Below are positions 22,808-31,197 of a DNA stretch of 36,746 nucleotides, piece by piece (position 1 is the stretch's first letter; every line of letters begins with the position of its first letter). Below the pieces are notes generated by a model. That model ran no database searches and was not told the DNA's origin. It saw only the letters and a program-made list of their open reading frames with translations. The position numbers and the translations under genes are program-made. The DNA comes from an uncultured Mollicutes bacterium (GTDB lineage Bacteria; Bacillota_I; Bacilli_A; Acholeplasmatales; Anaeroplasmataceae). Location of the stretch: positions 1-36,746 of the forward strand of contig CALCWU010000046.1 in assembly GCA_937905855.1 (NCBI GenBank). Direction: 5' to 3'.

Positions 22808-23449
22808 ATGGCTAAGGGAATCTTAGGCAGAAAATTGGGCATGACTCAAATTTTCGATGCAGCTGGTAATCTTATTCCTGTAACTGTAGTTGATTGCACT
22901 CCAAACGTTGTTTTACAACACAAGACTGTTGAAAATGATGGCTATGAGGCAGTTCAAGTTGGTTTCATGGATAAAAGAGAATCATTAAGCAACAAACCAG
23001 AAAAAGGACACGTTGCAAAGGCTAACACTGCTCCTAAGCGCTTCATAAGAGAATTCCGTTTCTCAGAAGCACAAGGAAATGAGTTAGTATCTTATACAGT
23101 GGGTCAAGAAATTAAGTGTGATATATTTGCAGCAGGTGATGTTGTAGATGTTACTGGTACGTCAAAGGGTAAAGGATTTGCAGGTACTATTAAACGCTAC
23201 AATCATGCTCGTCTTCGTATGAGCCACGGTACATCTGCATGTCACCGTATAGTTGGTTCTATGGGTGCAATCAAAGGTAATCTTAAAGGTAAGAAGATGC
23301 CAGGACACATGGGACATGAAACTGTAACATTACAAAATTTAACTATTGCAGCCGTTGATGCTACAAAGAATGTTATCCTAGTTAAGGGCAACGTTCCAGG
23401 ACCTAAAAAGGGACTAGTTGTAATCAAGACAGCTGTAAAGAGTTTATAG
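22808..23449 (+). CDS. rplC: 50S ribosomal protein L3
   Basis: Large-subunit assembly-initiating protein whose loop reaches the peptidyl-transferase centre; 213 residues. ILGRKLGMTQIFDAAGN at the start, KGKGFAGTIKRYN near 119 and the diagnostic GSMGAIKGNLKGKKMPGHMG near 150-169 are clear. It lies 37 bases after rpsJ with AAAGAGGT as ribosome site. Confidence 0.99.
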   Translation: MAKGILGRKLGMTQIFDAAGNLIPVTVVDCTPNVVLQHKTVENDGYEAVQVGFMDKRESLSNKPEKGHVAKANTAPKRFIREFRFSEAQGNELVSYTVGQEIKCDIFAAGDVVDVTGTSKGKGFAGTIKRYNHARLRMSHGTSACHRIVGSMGAIKGNLKGKKMPGHMGHETVTLQNLTIAAVDATKNVILVKGNVPGPKKGLVVIKTAVKSL

Positions 23450-23467
23450 TAGGAAAGGAGATTTATT

Positions 23468-24097
23468 ATGCCAACTATCGCATTATTAAATCAAGCTGGA
23501 GACAAGGTTAAAGATTGTGTACTTGAAGAGACTGTCTTCGGAATTGAACCTAACCGTCAAGTTATTTATGATGTAGTAAATGCTCAAAGAGCTGCTATGC
23601 GTCAAGGAACTCACGATACTAAGGGTCGTAGTGAGATTTCTGGTGGAGGTCGTAAGCCTTGGAAGCAAAAGGGTACAGGACGTGCTCGTCAAGGTAGTAT
23701 TCGTGCTCCTCAATGGCGTGGTGGTGGTACCGTATTTGGACCAACTCCAAGAAGCTATGCATTTAAGCTTAATAAGAAGGTAAAGAGATTAGGTTTAAAA
23801 TCAGCTTTATCATATAAAGTACAAAGTGGTAAATTAATTGCAGTTGATTCTGTAAAATTTGAAGAAATTAAGACTAAGAATTTTATTCAATTCTTAAATA
23901 ATATTAATGCACAAGGAAAGACTTTAATGGTTTGTACTGTTGAGGAATTCACTCCTGATTTAGTATTATCATCTGCAAATGTTTCTGGAACTATTGTTCT
24001 AACAGCTAACAGTGCTTCTGTTTATGACATTTTATGTTATGACAAGGTTGTAGTTACTGAAGCTGCAATAAAGTATTATGAGGAGGCTTTGAAGTAA
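23468..24097 (+). CDS. rplD: 50S ribosomal protein L4
   Basis: 23S-rRNA-binding protein lining the exit tunnel; 209 residues. In enteric bacteria L4 also represses the S10 operon. The long tunnel loop is explicit: SGGGRKPWKQKGTGRARQGS near 57-76 followed by RAPQWRGGGTVFGP. The leader before rpsJ is a possible target for this protein. AGGAAAGGAG precedes the ATG. Confidence 0.99.
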   Translation: MPTIALLNQAGDKVKDCVLEETVFGIEPNRQVIYDVVNAQRAAMRQGTHDTKGRSEISGGGRKPWKQKGTGRARQGSIRAPQWRGGGTVFGPTPRSYAFKLNKKVKRLGLKSALSYKVQSGKLIAVDSVKFEEIKTKNFIQFLNNINAQGKTLMVCTVEEFTPDLVLSSANVSGTIVLTANSASVYDILCYDKVVVTEAAIKYYEEALK

Positions 24098-24098
24098 T

Positions 24099-24386
24099 AT
24101 GAAGAATGTTTATGATATTATTAAGGGTCCAATCATTACTGAAAAGACTAATAAGTTAAAGGAAAATTATAACAAATATACATTTAAGGTTGCATTAGAT
24201 GCTAATAAAATCGAAATTAAAAATGCTGTAGAGACAATTTTTAAGGTTAAGGTTATGTCAGTATCTACAATCACTGTTCATCCAAAGCATAAGAGAGTTG
24301 GTCAACATGAAGGCTATACTCAAGCTTATAAGAAGGCTATTTGCAAGCTTGCTAAGGATAACAAGATTGAAGCATTCGAAATTTAA
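24099..24386 (+). CDS. rplW: 50S ribosomal protein L23
   Basis: Tunnel-exit protein that docks trigger factor and SRP; 95 residues. IIKGPIITEKTNKLKE at 7-22 and the YTFKV.L.ANKIEIKNAVE block are standard. Its ATG is one base after the rplD stop and the ribosome site (GAGGAGG) is inside rplD, so translation is coupled. Confidence 0.99.
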   Translation: MKNVYDIIKGPIITEKTNKLKENYNKYTFKVALDANKIEIKNAVETIFKVKVMSVSTITVHPKHKRVGQHEGYTQAYKKAICKLAKDNKIEAFEI

Positions 24387-24404
24387 TTATAGGAGGAAAA
24401 TAAA

Positions 24405-25238
24405 ATGGCAATTAGATATTATAAACCAACATCTAATGGACATAGAAACATGAGTGTTTCTACATTTGAAGAAATTACAACTGATACTCCTGAGAAATCA
24501 TTATTAGCACCTCTACACAAGAATGCAGGCCGTAATAACACAGGTAGAATTACAGTTCGTCATCAAGGTGGCGGAGTAAAGCAAAAATATCGTATCATTG
24601 ATTTCAAGAGAAATAAGGATGGCATTCCTGCTAAGGTTGCTACTATTGAATATGATCCAAATCGTAGCGCAAACATCGCATTAGTTGTTTATGCTGATGG
24701 TGAAAAGAGATATATTCTAGCACCTAAAGGATTAGAAGTTGGTCAAACAATTATTTCTGGCGAAATAAATGATTTCAAGACAGGAAATGCACTTCCAATT
24801 CGTTTAATCCCAGTTGGTAGCTTAATTCATAATATTGAATTACATCCTGGCAAGGGTGGACAATTAGTTCGTAGTGCTGGTACATCTGCTCAAATCCTAG
24901 GACGTGAGGAAAATTACGTTTTAGTTAGATTACAAAGCGGCGAGGTTCGTAAGGTTTTAGGTACTTGCAAGGCTACAATCGGTGTTGTAGGTAATGAATC
25001 TCATGAATTAGTTCGTATCGGTAAAGCAGGACGCGCTCGTCATATGGGCTTACGTCCAGAAGTTCGTGGTTCAGTTATGAACCCTAATGATCACCCACAT
25101 GGTGGTGGTGAAGGTAAGGCTCCTATCGGTAGAGCTAACCCAGTTACACCTTGGGGTAAACCAGCTTTAGGCTTAAAGACTCGTAAGAGTAAGAAGGCTT
25201 CTAGCAAATTAATCGTTCGTAGAAGAAACGATAAATAA
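24405..25238 (+). CDS. rplB: 50S ribosomal protein L2
   Basis: Core protein needed for peptidyl-transferase activity and subunit joining; 277 residues, usual size. KPTSNGHRNMSV at the start, then GRITVRHQGGGVKQKYR near 45 and the conserved PEVRGSVMNPNDHPHGGGEG with the invariant His near 229 are present. AGGAGGAAA ribosome site. Confidence 0.99.
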   Translation: MAIRYYKPTSNGHRNMSVSTFEEITTDTPEKSLLAPLHKNAGRNNTGRITVRHQGGGVKQKYRIIDFKRNKDGIPAKVATIEYDPNRSANIALVVYADGEKRYILAPKGLEVGQTIISGEINDFKTGNALPIRLIPVGSLIHNIELHPGKGGQLVRSAGTSAQILGREENYVLVRLQSGEVRKVLGTCKATIGVVGNESHELVRIGKAGRARHMGLRPEVRGSVMNPNDHPHGGGEGKAPIGRANPVTPWGKPALGLKTRKSKKASSKLIVRRRNDK

Positions 25239-25260
25239 TTAGTTGGAAGGAGGAAACACT

Positions 25261-25533
25261 GTGGCTCGTTCAGTAAAAAAAGGACCATTTTGTGATGAAT
25301 CATTATTAAAGAAAATTGAAGCACAAAATGCCGCTGGTGAAAATAAAGTAATTCAAACATGGTCTCGTAGATCAACTATATTCCCTTCATTTGTAGGACA
25401 TACATTAGGAGTATATAATGGTCGTGAGCATGTTGCTGTATATATAACAGAAGACATGGTAGGTCATAAATTAGGAGAATTCGCTCCAACTAGAACTTAT
25501 CATGGACATGACGCTGATAAGAAAGCGAAGTAA
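25261..25533 (+). CDS. rpsS: 30S ribosomal protein S19 (GTG start)
   Basis: Head protein that works with S13 near the A-site; 90 residues. The family start M-ARSVKKGPFCDESLLKK fixes initiation at the GTG at 25261, which follows AAGGAGG by 7 bases; an in-frame TTG at 25243 would put that site inside the gene. TWSRRSTIFPSFVGHT and KLGEFAPTRTYHGH are diagnostic. It is the only GTG start in the cluster. Confidence 0.98.
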   Translation: MARSVKKGPFCDESLLKKIEAQNAAGENKVIQTWSRRSTIFPSFVGHTLGVYNGREHVAVYITEDMVGHKLGEFAPTRTYHGHDADKKAK

Positions 25534-25550
25534 GAGGAGGAAAATAAACA

Positions 25551-25892
25551 ATGGAAGCTAAAGCAATTGCAAATACTGTTCGCATGACTCCTCGTAAAGC
25601 TCGCCTTGTTGTTGATTCAATTCGCGGCAAGGATGTTAATGAAGCTTACGCAATTTTAAACTTAACAAACAAAAGAGCTTGTGAAGCAGTAGTTAAAGTA
25701 TTAAAGTCTGCATGTGCTAATGCAGAGCATAATCATAATATGAATCAAAGCGATTTATACGTAAAGACTTGCTATGTTACTGATGGAATTCGTATGAAGA
25801 GAATGTTCCCTCGTGCTAAAGGTCGTGGTGATGTAATTACAAAGAGAACTTGTAATATCACTGTAGTTGTCGCTGAGAAAGAAAGTAAGTAG
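25551..25892 (+). CDS. rplV: 50S ribosomal protein L22
   Basis: Exit-tunnel protein with a long beta-hairpin; 113 residues. MTPRKARLVVDSIRGKDVNEAY at 12-33 (in two parts: MTPRKARLVVDSIRG and KDVNEAY) and the hairpin MFPRAKGRGDVITKRTCNIT near 85-104 match the family. AGGAGGAAA ribosome site; 11 bases to rpsC. Confidence 0.99.
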   Translation: MEAKAIANTVRMTPRKARLVVDSIRGKDVNEAYAILNLTNKRACEAVVKVLKSACANAEHNHNMNQSDLYVKTCYVTDGIRMKRMFPRAKGRGDVITKRTCNITVVVAEKESK

Positions 25893-25903
25893 GAGGAGAA
25901 ACC

Positions 25904-26662
25904 ATGGGTCAAAAAGTTAGTCCAGTTGGATTACGTGTTGGTATCAACCGTGATTGGGATGCTGCTTGGTATGCTGATAAGGCTAATGTTGCTGATTTAT
26001 TATTAGAAGACATTAAAATCCGTGAGTATCTTGAAAATGTATATAAGAAGGCTGCATTATCTCGTATCGTTATTGAACGTTTAAAGGGTTCAAAGAATGA
26101 CAAGGTAAAAGTTACAGTTTATACTGGTAAGCCAGGTACTGTAATTGGCCGTGAAGCTGAAACTAAAAACGCTGTAGTTAAAGAATTAAGCTTCATAACT
26201 AAAAGAGAAATTATAATGAATGTAGTAGAAATCAAGAAACCTGAACTTGATGCTACATTAGTTGCAAAATCAATTGCGGAGCAACTTGAAGCACGTGCAT
26301 CTTTCCGTCGTGTTCAAAAGGTTGCTATTCAAAGAGCTTTAAAGGCTGGAGCAAAGGGTGCTAAGACATTAATTTCTGGACGTCTTGGTGGAGCTGAAAT
26401 GGCTCGTAGCGAAGGTTATAATGAGGGTCAAGTTCCTCTAACAACTCTTCGTGCTGATATCGACTATGCTGTAGCTGAGGCACATACAACTTATGGTAAG
26501 TTAGGTGTTAAGGTATGGATTTATAAGGGTGAAATCCTTGAAATGAAGGTTCGTCCTGTTGATCGTCCTCAACGTCGTCCTAGACCAGAAGGAAAGCCTG
26601 AAGGAAAATTCAATAAAGCAGGCAAGAAAGAAAACAACCAAAGCTCTAAAGGAGGTAAATAA
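25904..26662 (+). CDS. rpsC: 30S ribosomal protein S3
   Basis: Head protein at the mRNA entry channel, part of the ribosomal helicase; 252 residues, with a KH domain and C-terminal domain. GQKVSPVGLRVGINRDWDA opens the protein; the KH loop reads GKPGTVIGRE at 75-84; ISGRLGGAEMARSE lies near 165. The C-terminus is a long basic, unstructured tail (RPRPEGKPEGKFNKAGKK) longer than the approximately 220 residues of many Bacilli. Confidence 0.99.
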   Translation: MGQKVSPVGLRVGINRDWDAAWYADKANVADLLLEDIKIREYLENVYKKAALSRIVIERLKGSKNDKVKVTVYTGKPGTVIGREAETKNAVVKELSFITKREIIMNVVEIKKPELDATLVAKSIAEQLEARASFRRVQKVAIQRALKAGAKGAKTLISGRLGGAEMARSEGYNEGQVPLTTLRADIDYAVAEAHTTYGKLGVKVWIYKGEILEMKVRPVDRPQRRPRPEGKPEGKFNKAGKKENNQSSKGGK

Positions 26663-26664
26663 TT

Positions 26665-27087
26665 ATGTTAATGCCTAAAAGAGTGAAATACCGTCGTCCT
26701 CATCGTGTATACTATAAGGATAGATTAGCAAAAGGCGGTACTGAATTAGCATTTGGTGAATATGGACTAAAGGCCCTTGAGGGTTGTTGGTTAACTAACC
26801 GCCAAATTGAAGCAGCTCGTATTGCTATTACAAGACAAATGAACCGTGAAGGTCAAGTTTGGATTAAAGTATTCCCACACTTAGCTAAGACTAAAAAGCC
26901 TCTAGAGGTACGTATGGGATCTGGTAAAGGTTCACCAGAAACTTGGGTTGCTGTAGTTAAAGAAAATTTAATTTTGTTTGAAGTTGGTGGCGTATCTGAA
27001 GAGGTTGCTCGCGAGGCTTTAAGACTTGCTTCTCATAAATTACCAATCAAAACTAAAATTGTTAAAAAAGTAGGTGACGAGCAATGA
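26665..27087 (+). CDS. rplP: 50S ribosomal protein L16
   Basis: Positions the CCA ends of tRNAs near the peptidyl-transferase centre; 140 residues. MLMPKRVKYRRPHR is the family start, so the ATG at 26665 is right rather than the internal one. GQVWIKVFPHLAKTKKPLEVRMGSGKG is clear in two blocks. It ends in UGA overlapping the tandem ATGATG of rpmC, one of only two UGA stops in the window. Confidence 0.99.
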   Translation: MLMPKRVKYRRPHRVYYKDRLAKGGTELAFGEYGLKALEGCWLTNRQIEAARIAITRQMNREGQVWIKVFPHLAKTKKPLEVRMGSGKGSPETWVAVVKENLILFEVGGVSEEVAREALRLASHKLPIKTKIVKKVGDEQ

Positions 27088-27287
27088 TGAAAGCTAAAGA
27101 AATTCGATCAATGAGCGAAGAACAAATCAATGCAAAAATCGCTGATTTAAAAGAAGAGTTATTTAATCTAAAGTTTCAAGCTGCTCTTGGTAATGTAGAA
27201 AAGCCTGCTCGTATGCGTGAAATCAGAAAAACTATCGCTAGACTAAAGACAGTTTTAACTGAAATGTCTACAAAGAGAGCAGAATAA
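27084..27287 (+). CDS. rpmC: 50S ribosomal protein L29
   Basis: Small coiled-coil protein near the tunnel exit; 66-67 residues. MKAKEIRSMSEEQINAKI, then LKEELFNLKFQAALG and RMREIRKTIARLKTVL. Two tandem ATGs (27084 and 27087) both fit the AGGTGA ribosome site in the rplP end; the second gives the usual MKA start. Coupled to rplP. Confidence 0.97.
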   Translation: MMKAKEIRSMSEEQINAKIADLKEELFNLKFQAALGNVEKPARMREIRKTIARLKTVLTEMSTKRAE

Positions 27288-27297
27288 GGAGGACAAC

Positions 27298-27558
27298 ATG
27301 GAACGTAATAGTCGTAAAACTTTTACAGGAACTGTAGTTTCTGATAAAATGGATAAAACAATCGTTGTGTCTGTTGATACTTTTGGTGTACATAGATTAT
27401 ACAAGAAGCGTGTTAAGAAATCTAGTAAATTTCATGTTCATGATGAGCAAAATGTTGCTAAAGTAGGCGACGTTGTAAAATTCATGGAAACAAGACCACT
27501 AGCTAAAACTGTTAGCTATCGTTTAGTTGAAGTGGTTAAGACAAAAGAGTCAGTTTAA
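27298..27558 (+). CDS. rpsQ: 30S ribosomal protein S17
   Basis: Primary 16S-binding OB-fold protein; 86 residues. KTFTGTVVSDKMDKTIVVSV at 7-26 and RPLAKTVSYRLVEV near 67-80 are diagnostic. AAGGAGGA ribosome site. 10 bases after rpmC. Confidence 0.99.
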   Translation: MERNSRKTFTGTVVSDKMDKTIVVSVDTFGVHRLYKKRVKKSSKFHVHDEQNVAKVGDVVKFMETRPLAKTVSYRLVEVVKTKESV

Positions 27559-27589
27559 TATTTATTAGTTCTTGAAAGGAGGTACTCTC

Positions 27590-27958
27590 ATGGTTCAACA
27601 AGAGACAAGACTTGCGGTTGCTGATAATAGTGGAGCACGTGAGTTATTAATAATTAAAATTTTAGGTGGGGCATTACATAGATATGCTAACGTTGGTGAT
27701 ATCGTTGTTTGTTCTGTTAAGGATGCTGCTCCAAATGGAACAGTTAAGAAGGGTGACGTTGTAAAAGCCGTTATCGTTCGTTCTAAATATGGTGTTCATA
27801 GAGCAGATGGTTCATACATTAAGTTTGATGAGAACGCAGCTGTAATTATCCGTGACGATTTAACCCCACGTGGAACTCGTATTTTCGGACCAGTAGCTAG
27901 AGAATTACGTGATAAGAATTTCATGAAAATTGTTTCTTTAGCTCCCGAAGTACTATAA
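27590..27958 (+). CDS. rplN: 50S ribosomal protein L14
   Basis: Intersubunit bridge protein; 122 residues, exactly the usual length if it starts at 27590 (MVQQETRLAVADNSGAREL), behind AAAGGAGGT. An in-frame upstream start at 27572 would swallow that site and is rejected. VIVRSKYGVHRADGSYIKFDEN and GTRIFGPVARELR are conserved. Confidence 0.98.
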   Translation: MVQQETRLAVADNSGARELLIIKILGGALHRYANVGDIVVCSVKDAAPNGTVKKGDVVKAVIVRSKYGVHRADGSYIKFDENAAVIIRDDLTPRGTRIFGPVARELRDKNFMKIVSLAPEVL

Positions 27959-27970
27959 GGAGGTGCGCAT

Positions 27971-28324
27971 ATGCAATTAAAAACTGGAGATACTGTAGTA
28001 GTTATTGCAGGTAAAGATAAGTATACTGTTGATAAAAAAGGTAATAAGGTTCCTACAACTGGAAAGATTATTGCTGTTTATCCAAAAACAAATAAGGTTT
28101 TAGTTGAGGGCGTAAATAAGGTTAAAAAGCATCAAAAGCCAACTCAAATGAATCAAACTGGAAGCATTATCGAGATTGAGGCTCCAATTGATGCAAGTAA
28201 CGTTATGCTATTAGACCCAACTAAGAATCAACCAACACGTGTTAGTGTTAAGGTTGTTACTGGTAAAGATGGAAAAACTAGTAAGGTTAGAGTTTCTAAG
28301 AAATCTAACTATGAATTTAAATAA
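27971..28324 (+). CDS. rplX: 50S ribosomal protein L24 with an insertion in the KOW loop
   Basis: Assembly-initiating protein whose hairpin loop sits beside the tunnel exit; 117 residues against about 103 in Bacillus. The KOW motif begins normally (VVVIAGKDK, residues 9-17), but the usual immediate Gly-Lys-x-Gly turn is delayed by about 11 residues (YTVDKKGNKVP), then TTGKIIAVYPKTNKVLVEGVN continues in the standard way, as does KKHQKPTQMNQTGSI. AAGGAGGT ribosome site. Confidence 0.97.
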   Translation: MQLKTGDTVVVIAGKDKYTVDKKGNKVPTTGKIIAVYPKTNKVLVEGVNKVKKHQKPTQMNQTGSIIEIEAPIDASNVMLLDPTKNQPTRVSVKVVTGKDGKTSKVRVSKKSNYEFK

Positions 28325-28346
28325 TTTACGGAAGAGGAGATAAAAA

Positions 28347-28883
28347 ATGAATCGTTTACAAGAAAAATATCAAACTTCTGTAAAGGCAGAATTACAAAAG
28401 AAATTCAATTATTCTTCTTCAATGCAACTTCCTAGATTAGATAAGATCGTTATCAATATGGGATGTGGAGATGCTGTTGCAAACTCTAAAGTTTTAGATG
28501 ATGCTATTGAAGAATTAACATTAATTGCAGGCCAAAAGCCAGTAGTTACTAGAGCTAAGAAATCAATTGCAAACTTCAAATTACGTGAAGGTATGCCTAT
28601 TGGATGCAAGGTTACTTTAAGAGGAGAGCATATGTATGAATTCTTCGATAAGCTTGTATCAATTGCCCTACCTCGTGTACGTGATTTCCATGGTGTTAAT
28701 ACTGCACTTGATGGCCGTGGTAACTATACTTTGGGTATTAAGGAACAATTAATTTTCCCTGAAATTAACTTTGATAAGGTTAAGAAGGTTCGCGGTATGG
28801 ATATCGTTATTGTTACAACTGCTCAAAGTGATGAAGAGGGACGTGCCTTATTACAATTAATGGGTATGCCTTTTAGAAAGTAG
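28347..28883 (+). CDS. rplE: 50S ribosomal protein L5
   Basis: Binds 5S rRNA in the central protuberance; 178 residues. QLPRLDKIVINMGCGDA near 27-43, TLIAGQKPVVTRAKKSIANFKLREG (two blocks near 63-87) and the C-terminal RGMDIVIVTTAQSDEEGRALL match. GAAGAGGAG ribosome site. Confidence 0.99.
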   Translation: MNRLQEKYQTSVKAELQKKFNYSSSMQLPRLDKIVINMGCGDAVANSKVLDDAIEELTLIAGQKPVVTRAKKSIANFKLREGMPIGCKVTLRGEHMYEFFDKLVSIALPRVRDFHGVNTALDGRGNYTLGIKEQLIFPEINFDKVKKVRGMDIVIVTTAQSDEEGRALLQLMGMPFRK

Positions 28884-28898
28884 AAAGGAAATCGAACT

Positions 28899-29084
28899 AT
28901 GGCAAAAACATCAATGATTGTTAAGAATCATAGAAAGCAAAAATATAGCTCACGTGAATATACACGTTGTGAGCGTTGTGGTCGTCCACATGCTGTAATG
29001 GCTAAGTTTAAGTTATGCCGTCTTTGTTTCCGTGATTTAGCTTATAAGGGACAAATTCCAGGCGTTAAAAAAGCTAGCTGGTAA
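28899..29084 (+). CDS. rpsZ: 30S ribosomal protein S14, zinc-binding type Z
   Basis: Head protein; 61 residues, the short zinc form with Cys24, Cys27, Cys40 and Cys43 in CERCGRP and CRLCFRDL. It depends on zinc, and many relatives keep a zinc-free S14 elsewhere. GAAAGGAA ribosome site. A 39-base gap to rpsH follows. Confidence 0.98.
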   Translation: MAKTSMIVKNHRKQKYSSREYTRCERCGRPHAVMAKFKLCRLCFRDLAYKGQIPGVKKASW

Positions 29085-29123
29085 TAAAATTTTTTTCCAA
29101 GTAATGGAAGGAGGAAGAAACAT

Positions 29124-29513
29124 ATGACAGATCCAATTGCAGATATGCTAACTCGCATTAGAAATGCTAGCAAGATGCATCATGAAACAGTTGAACTTCC
29201 TACATCATCTTTAAAGACTGCTATTCTTGAAGTTTTAAAGAATGAAGGATTCATCGTTGATTATACTGTTAGCGCTGATTTAAAGAGCGTTACTAAGATC
29301 GTTTTAAAATATACAGCTAATAATGAAGCTGTTATCAAAGGCTTAAAGAGAGTAAGTAAGCCTGGTTTAAGAGTTTATGCAAATGCAGAGAAGCTTCCTA
29401 AGGTTTTAAATGGTTTAGGAATAGCTGTTATCTCTACTTCCCAAGGTGTTATGACTGATAAAGCAGCTCGTAAGTTAAACATTGGTGGAGAAGTATTAGC
29501 ATATATTTGGTAA
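29124..29513 (+). CDS. rpsH: 30S ribosomal protein S8
   Basis: Platform protein, and a known translational repressor of the spc operon in enteric bacteria; 129 residues. MTDPIADMLTRIRNASKMHH opens it and the C-terminal AVISTSQGVMTDKAARKLNIGGEVLAYIW (two blocks) is typical. AAGGAGGA ribosome site. Confidence 0.99.
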   Translation: MTDPIADMLTRIRNASKMHHETVELPTSSLKTAILEVLKNEGFIVDYTVSADLKSVTKIVLKYTANNEAVIKGLKRVSKPGLRVYANAEKLPKVLNGLGIAVISTSQGVMTDKAARKLNIGGEVLAYIW

Positions 29514-29542
29514 TTTATAAAAATTTACAGGAGGTGTTTTAA

Positions 29543-30085
29543 ATGTCTCGTATTGGTAATAAGCATATAGCAATACCTGCAGGTGTTAGTGTTAACGTTG
29601 CAGAAGATAATTTTGTAACAGTTAAAGGCCCTAAAGGAGAGCTAAGCTTCAAATTCAATCACGAAATGACAATTGAAGTTGAGGGATCAACTTGTGTTGT
29701 AAAACGTCCTAATGATGACAAGCAAACTAAGATGTTACATGGTACTACTCGTGCTGTGCTTCATAATATGATTGTTGGTGTATCTGAAGGATTTAAGAAA
29801 CAATTAGAAATCGAGGGTGTTGGTTACCGTGCAGCTTTACAAGGTAAGAAGCTTGTATTATCTGCTGGTTATTCTCATCCCGTTGAACTAGAGGTTCCTG
29901 CTGGAATTACAGTTGAATTACCTAAAAATACAATTATAATTATCTCAGGAACTGATAAACAAGCAGTAGGACAATTTGCGGCAGTGATTCGTGAGACACG
30001 TAAGCCTGAGCCTTATCTAGGAAAAGGTATTCGTTATAGCGATGAGCATGTACGTCGTAAGGAAGGAAAAACTGCTAAAAAGTAG
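29543..30085 (+). CDS. rplF: 50S ribosomal protein L6
   Basis: Protein near the factor-binding site; 180 residues. MSRIGNKHIAIPAGVSVNV starts it; the second repeat has EGVGYRAALQGKKLVLSAGYSHPV and the C-terminal KPEPYLGKGIRYSDEHVRRKEGK (both in blocks) is diagnostic. AGGAGGTG ribosome site. Confidence 0.99.
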   Translation: MSRIGNKHIAIPAGVSVNVAEDNFVTVKGPKGELSFKFNHEMTIEVEGSTCVVKRPNDDKQTKMLHGTTRAVLHNMIVGVSEGFKKQLEIEGVGYRAALQGKKLVLSAGYSHPVELEVPAGITVELPKNTIIIISGTDKQAVGQFAAVIRETRKPEPYLGKGIRYSDEHVRRKEGKTAKK

Positions 30086-30105
30086 TAGGAAGGGAGTACT
30101 AAAAT

Positions 30106-30468
30106 ATGATTAATCAAGTATCTAAAAATGTTAGTCGTCAAAAGAGACATTTACGTATCCGTCAAACTGTTATAGGAACTCCTTCTAGACCACGTTTAAA
30201 TGTTTTCCGTTCTAACAAGCAAATTTATGCACAAATTATTGATGATGAAAAGGGAACTACTTTATGTAGTGCTTCATCACTTGAAAAAGAATTAAATATC
30301 GCTTGCGGAAGCAATGTTGAAGCAGCAACTGTTGTTGGTGATGCAATTGCAAAACGCGCTTTAGCTTTAAATATTAAGAGCGTAGTTTTCGACCGTGGTG
30401 GTTATTTATATCATGGCCGTGTTAAGGCATTAGCTGAAGCAGCTCGTGCAGCCGGCTTAGAATTCTAA
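30106..30468 (+). CDS. rplR: 50S ribosomal protein L18
   Basis: 5S-rRNA-binding protein; 120 residues. RQKRHLRIRQTVIGTPSRPRL near 12-32 (split as RQKRHLRIRQTV and GTPSRPRL), NVFRSNKQIYAQIIDD and VFDRGGYLYHGRVKALAEAAR are the family marks. AGGAAGGGAG ribosome site. Confidence 0.99.
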   Translation: MINQVSKNVSRQKRHLRIRQTVIGTPSRPRLNVFRSNKQIYAQIIDDEKGTTLCSASSLEKELNIACGSNVEAATVVGDAIAKRALALNIKSVVFDRGGYLYHGRVKALAEAARAAGLEF

Positions 30469-30484
30469 AGGAGGACTCATTACT

Positions 30485-31003
30485 ATGGCTAATAATCGTG
30501 ATCAACGTAATGAAGAAGTAGAACAACCAGAATTCGAAGAGCGTGTTGTAACAATCAACCGTGTAACGAAGGTTGTTAAGGGTGGTAGACGTTTCCGTTT
30601 TGCAGCTGTTGTTGTAATTGGCGACAGAAAAGGTAACGTTGGCTTTGGTACTGGTAAGGCAACTGAGGTACCAGATGCAATAAAGAAGGCCATCGAAAAT
30701 GCAAAGAAAAATATGGTCTATGTTGCAACAGTTAATTCAACTATTCCTCATGAAGTAACTGGTGTATATGGCGCAGGTAGAGTAGTTCTACGTCCTGCTA
30801 GTGCTGGTACCGGAGTTATTGCTGGTGGTCCAGTTCGTGCAGTTGTAGAATTAGCAGGTATCACTGATATCCTATCTAAGTCTTTAGGATCAGCAACTCC
30901 AATCAATGTTATTAGAGCAACAATTGATGGATTAACTAAATTACAAACTGTTGAGACAGTAGCTGCTCGTCGTGGCAAAACTGTTGAAGAGATTTTGGGG
31001 TAA
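30485..31003 (+). CDS. rpsE: 30S ribosomal protein S5
   Basis: Decoding-fidelity protein at the mRNA entry; 172 residues. EERVVTINRVTKVVKGGRRF near 18-37, FGTGKATEVPDAI and VVLRPASAGTGVIAGGPVRAVVELAG (in blocks) are standard. The next start codon is 6 bases after the stop. AAAGGAGG ribosome site. Confidence 0.99.
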   Translation: MANNRDQRNEEVEQPEFEERVVTINRVTKVVKGGRRFRFAAVVVIGDRKGNVGFGTGKATEVPDAIKKAIENAKKNMVYVATVNSTIPHEVTGVYGAGRVVLRPASAGTGVIAGGPVRAVVELAGITDILSKSLGSATPINVIRATIDGLTKLQTVETVAARRGKTVEEILG

Positions 31004-31009
31004 TTAATT

Positions 31010-31183
31010 ATGTATCAAGTTACACTAGTTAAAAGTTTAATTGGCCGTAAGCCAAACCAAGTTAAAACTGCAAAAGCTCTAGGACTAACTAAAATTGGTC
31101 AAACAGTTGTTAAAGAGGAAAATGAAGCAATTAAAGGTCAAATTGCAACTATAGCTCATATGGTTAAAGTTGTAAAGAAATAA
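31010..31183 (+). CDS. rpmD: 50S ribosomal protein L30
   Basis: Short gene, 57 residues, easily missed. It begins MYQVTLVKSLIGRKPNQ, followed by KTAKALGLTKIGQTVVKEEN and ends in MVKVVKK, matching L30. The ribosome site TTGGGG is inside the end of rpsE and weak, so translation is probably coupled. 14 bases to rplO. Confidence 0.98.
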   Translation: MYQVTLVKSLIGRKPNQVKTAKALGLTKIGQTVVKEENEAIKGQIATIAHMVKVVKK

Positions 31184-31197
31184 GGAGGTGCCAGATA

